Source: an uncultured Clostridia bacterium (GTDB taxonomy: Bacteria > Bacillota > Clostridia > Christensenellales > Borkfalkiaceae). From it: a DNA stretch of 6,140 bases. Positions 4,877 through 6,140 of the stretch are shown here, piece by piece (positions within the stretch are counted from its first letter, which is position 1; each line of letters begins with the position of its first letter). A model generated the notes under the pieces. It worked only from the letters and a program-made list of their open reading frames with translations, was not told the origin of the DNA and searched no databases. The DNA lies in the NCBI GenBank assembly GCA_946624395.1, contig CAMORY010000002.1, positions 1 through 6,140 of the forward strand, in the 5' to 3' direction. Made by a program: the position numbers and the translations under genes.

Positions 4877-6140
4877 TTATAATTTATTCCTTATTATCTT
4901 GCCCGAAACGGTCTTTGGGAGTTCGTCGCGGAACACAACTATTCGCGGGTACTTATACGGCGCGGTGTTGGCTTTAACGTACGCCTGTATCTCCTTTTTA
5001 AGTTCTTCGGTGGGTTTAGTGCCCTTAACTAAAACGATACTCGCTTTTACCACTTGCCCCCTTACTTCGTCGGGTTCGGCGGAAACGCCGCACTCTAACA
5101 CGTACGGGAGTTCCATTATAACGCTTTCTATCTCGAACGGTCCTATGCGATAGCCGGACGATTTAATTACGTCGTCAACCCTGCCTACGTACCAGTAGTA
5201 GCCGTCTTCGTCCCGCCAAGCGGTGTCGCCCGTGTGGTAATAGCCGTTTTTCCACGTCGACGCCGTGCCTTCCGCGTTGCGGTAGTATTCGGTAGCCAAA
5301 CCGCACGGCAGACCGTTTTTGATATTGATAACCACTTCGCCCACTTCGCCGACTTTGACCGATTTGCCGTTTTCGTCGATTAAGTCTATATCGTAGATGG
5401 GTGCGGGTTTGCCCATAGAACCGATTTTATGCGGCGCGCCCACCATATTGCCGATAAGCATAGTCGTTTCGGATTGACCGAACCCTTCGTGTATTTGTAA
5501 GCCCGTTAATTTTTCGAACTGACGGTACACTTCGGGGTTTAAGGCTTCGCCCGCAGTCGTCATATGCTTGACGGACGAAAAATCGTAAAGCGATAAGTCC
5601 TGTTTTATCATCATACGAAGCATTGTCGGCGGCGCACAGAACGAAGTTATGTGATATTTAGCAAACATAGGCAGTATATCCGCCGCGTCGAACCTATCGA
5701 AATCGTACACGAAAGTCGCCGCTTCGCACAGCCATTGTCCATACAATTTGCCCCACATAGATTTTGCCCAGCCCGTGTCCGAAATGGTGAAATGCAACCC
5801 TTCCGTATCCACGTTATGCCAATACTTCGCCGTGTGGAAATGCCCCAAGGGGTATTTATAGTTATGCAGCGCCATTTTGGGATAGCCGCTCGTGCCCGAC
5901 GTAAAGAACATAACCATCGGATCGTTGCCGCAGGGCGTCTCCTCGCTGCGATAAAAATGAGCGCTGTAAAGTCCGTACTCCTCATTGAAATCGTGCCAGC
6001 CCTCACGGCTGCCGCCGACAAGAATCTTATTCTTAAGCGCGCCGACGCTCTTTTCGGCAATTTCGACCTGATGTGCAACGTCGCCGTCTGCGGTGGCAAC
6101 GATTGCGCTGACCTCGCCGACCTTGAAGCGGTACTCAAAG
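4877..6140 (-). CDS. AMP-forming acyl-CoA synthetase, C-terminal 420 residues (runs off right edge)
   Basis: This ANL-superfamily ligase activates a carboxylic acid with ATP to an acyl-adenylate and transfers it to CoA. The frame is open from 6139 to the TAA at 4877. Numbering visible residues from 6139, the motifs are: ATP-binding TSGTSGYPK (80-88), TAGEA (195-199), EGFGQSETT (218-226), YHTGD (301-305), the hinge motif GRVDDVIKSSGYRIGPFEIE (319-338), and the catalytic lysine near the C-terminus in VSGKI (K414). The set is complete, so the enzyme is probably active. The ATG at 5917 is not the start: conserved family sequence continues upstream in frame (EYRF, GGSREGWHDF, TPCGNDP), and roughly the first quarter of the protein lies outside the window. 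It is closest to acetyl-CoA synthetase / medium-chain acyl-CoA ligase-like proteins of gut Clostridia. The exact substrate cannot be read from sequence. Codon choice changes sharply near 5899-5938. A terminator at 4803-4838 follows. Confidence 0.93.
   Translation of the reverse strand, partial: FEYRFKVGEVSAIVATADGDVAHQVEIAEKSVGALKNKILVGGSREGWHDFNEEYGLYSAHFYRSEETPCGNDPMVMFFTSGTSGYPKMALHNYKYPLGHFHTAKYWHNVDTEGLHFTISDTGWAKSMWGKLYGQWLCEAATFVYDFDRFDAADILPMFAKYHITSFCAPPTMLRMMIKQDLSLYDFSSVKHMTTAGEALNPEVYRQFEKLTGLQIHEGFGQSETTMLIGNMVGAPHKIGSMGKPAPIYDIDLIDENGKSVKVGEVGEVVINIKNGLPCGLATEYYRNAEGTASTWKNGYYHTGDTAWRDEDGYYWYVGRVDDVIKSSGYRIGPFEIESVIMELPYVLECGVSAEPDEVRGQVVKASIVLVKGTKPTEELKKEIQAYVKANTAPYKYPRIVVFRDELPKTVSGKIIRNKL

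Noticed and set aside
5915..5917. The ATG at 5917 as the start of the acyl-CoA synthetase
   Set aside because: Starting here would remove conserved family sequence that continues in frame upstream to the window edge, and no ribosome binding site is seen.
5647..6138. A 163-codon open frame on the minus strand starting from TTG, rich in Arg, Ala and Ser
   Set aside because: It overlaps the acyl-CoA synthetase in another frame. The ligase frame carries the conserved motifs, while this one has the low-complexity composition of a shadow frame.

Overview
The window looks like chromosomal DNA from a low-to-mid GC Gram-positive bacterium, most likely an uncultured member of the Clostridia (Bacillota). 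The evidence is a PdaB-type polysaccharide deacetylase, a two-OB-fold clostridial-style single-stranded DNA-binding protein, a canonical sigma-A promoter, a Gram-positive-type LexA box, and an AMP-forming acyl-CoA synthetase of the kind common in gut and rumen Clostridia. This placement rests on recalled family knowledge, not a search. No rRNA, tRNA, CRISPR array, transposase or phage gene was seen.

Layout. (1) Positions 1-273, minus strand: the first 91 codons of an unrecognised helical protein that runs off the left edge. (2) Positions 274-572: a divergent control region with a strong minus-strand promoter, a candidate LexA/SOS operator (CGAACATTTGTTTG, 382-395), and an extended -10 promoter that ends only 9 bases before the next start codon. 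(3) Positions 573-3095, plus strand: an 840-residue exported protein with a signal peptide, a long beta-propeller-like body, three SH3-like modules and a C-terminal membrane anchor. (4) Positions 3117-3148: a perfect 14-bp GC-rich hairpin between convergent genes, probably a bidirectional terminator. (5) Positions 4664 down to 3168, minus strand: a membrane-anchored polysaccharide deacetylase followed 30 bases later by the two-OB-fold SSB-like gene, probably one transcript. (6) Positions 4665-4876: the deacetylase leader plus the terminator of the next gene. (7) Positions 4877-6140, minus strand: the C-terminal 420 residues of an AMP-forming acyl-CoA synthetase that runs off the right edge.

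The genes do not form one obvious pathway. The exported propeller/SH3 protein and the deacetylase both act at the cell surface. The SSB-like protein acts on DNA, and the ligase is central metabolism in its own transcription unit. The points most worth a second look are the undescribed architecture of the 840-residue protein, its apparently leaderless start, the candidate LexA box, and an abrupt codon-usage switch inside the acyl-CoA synthetase gene at about 5899-5938.
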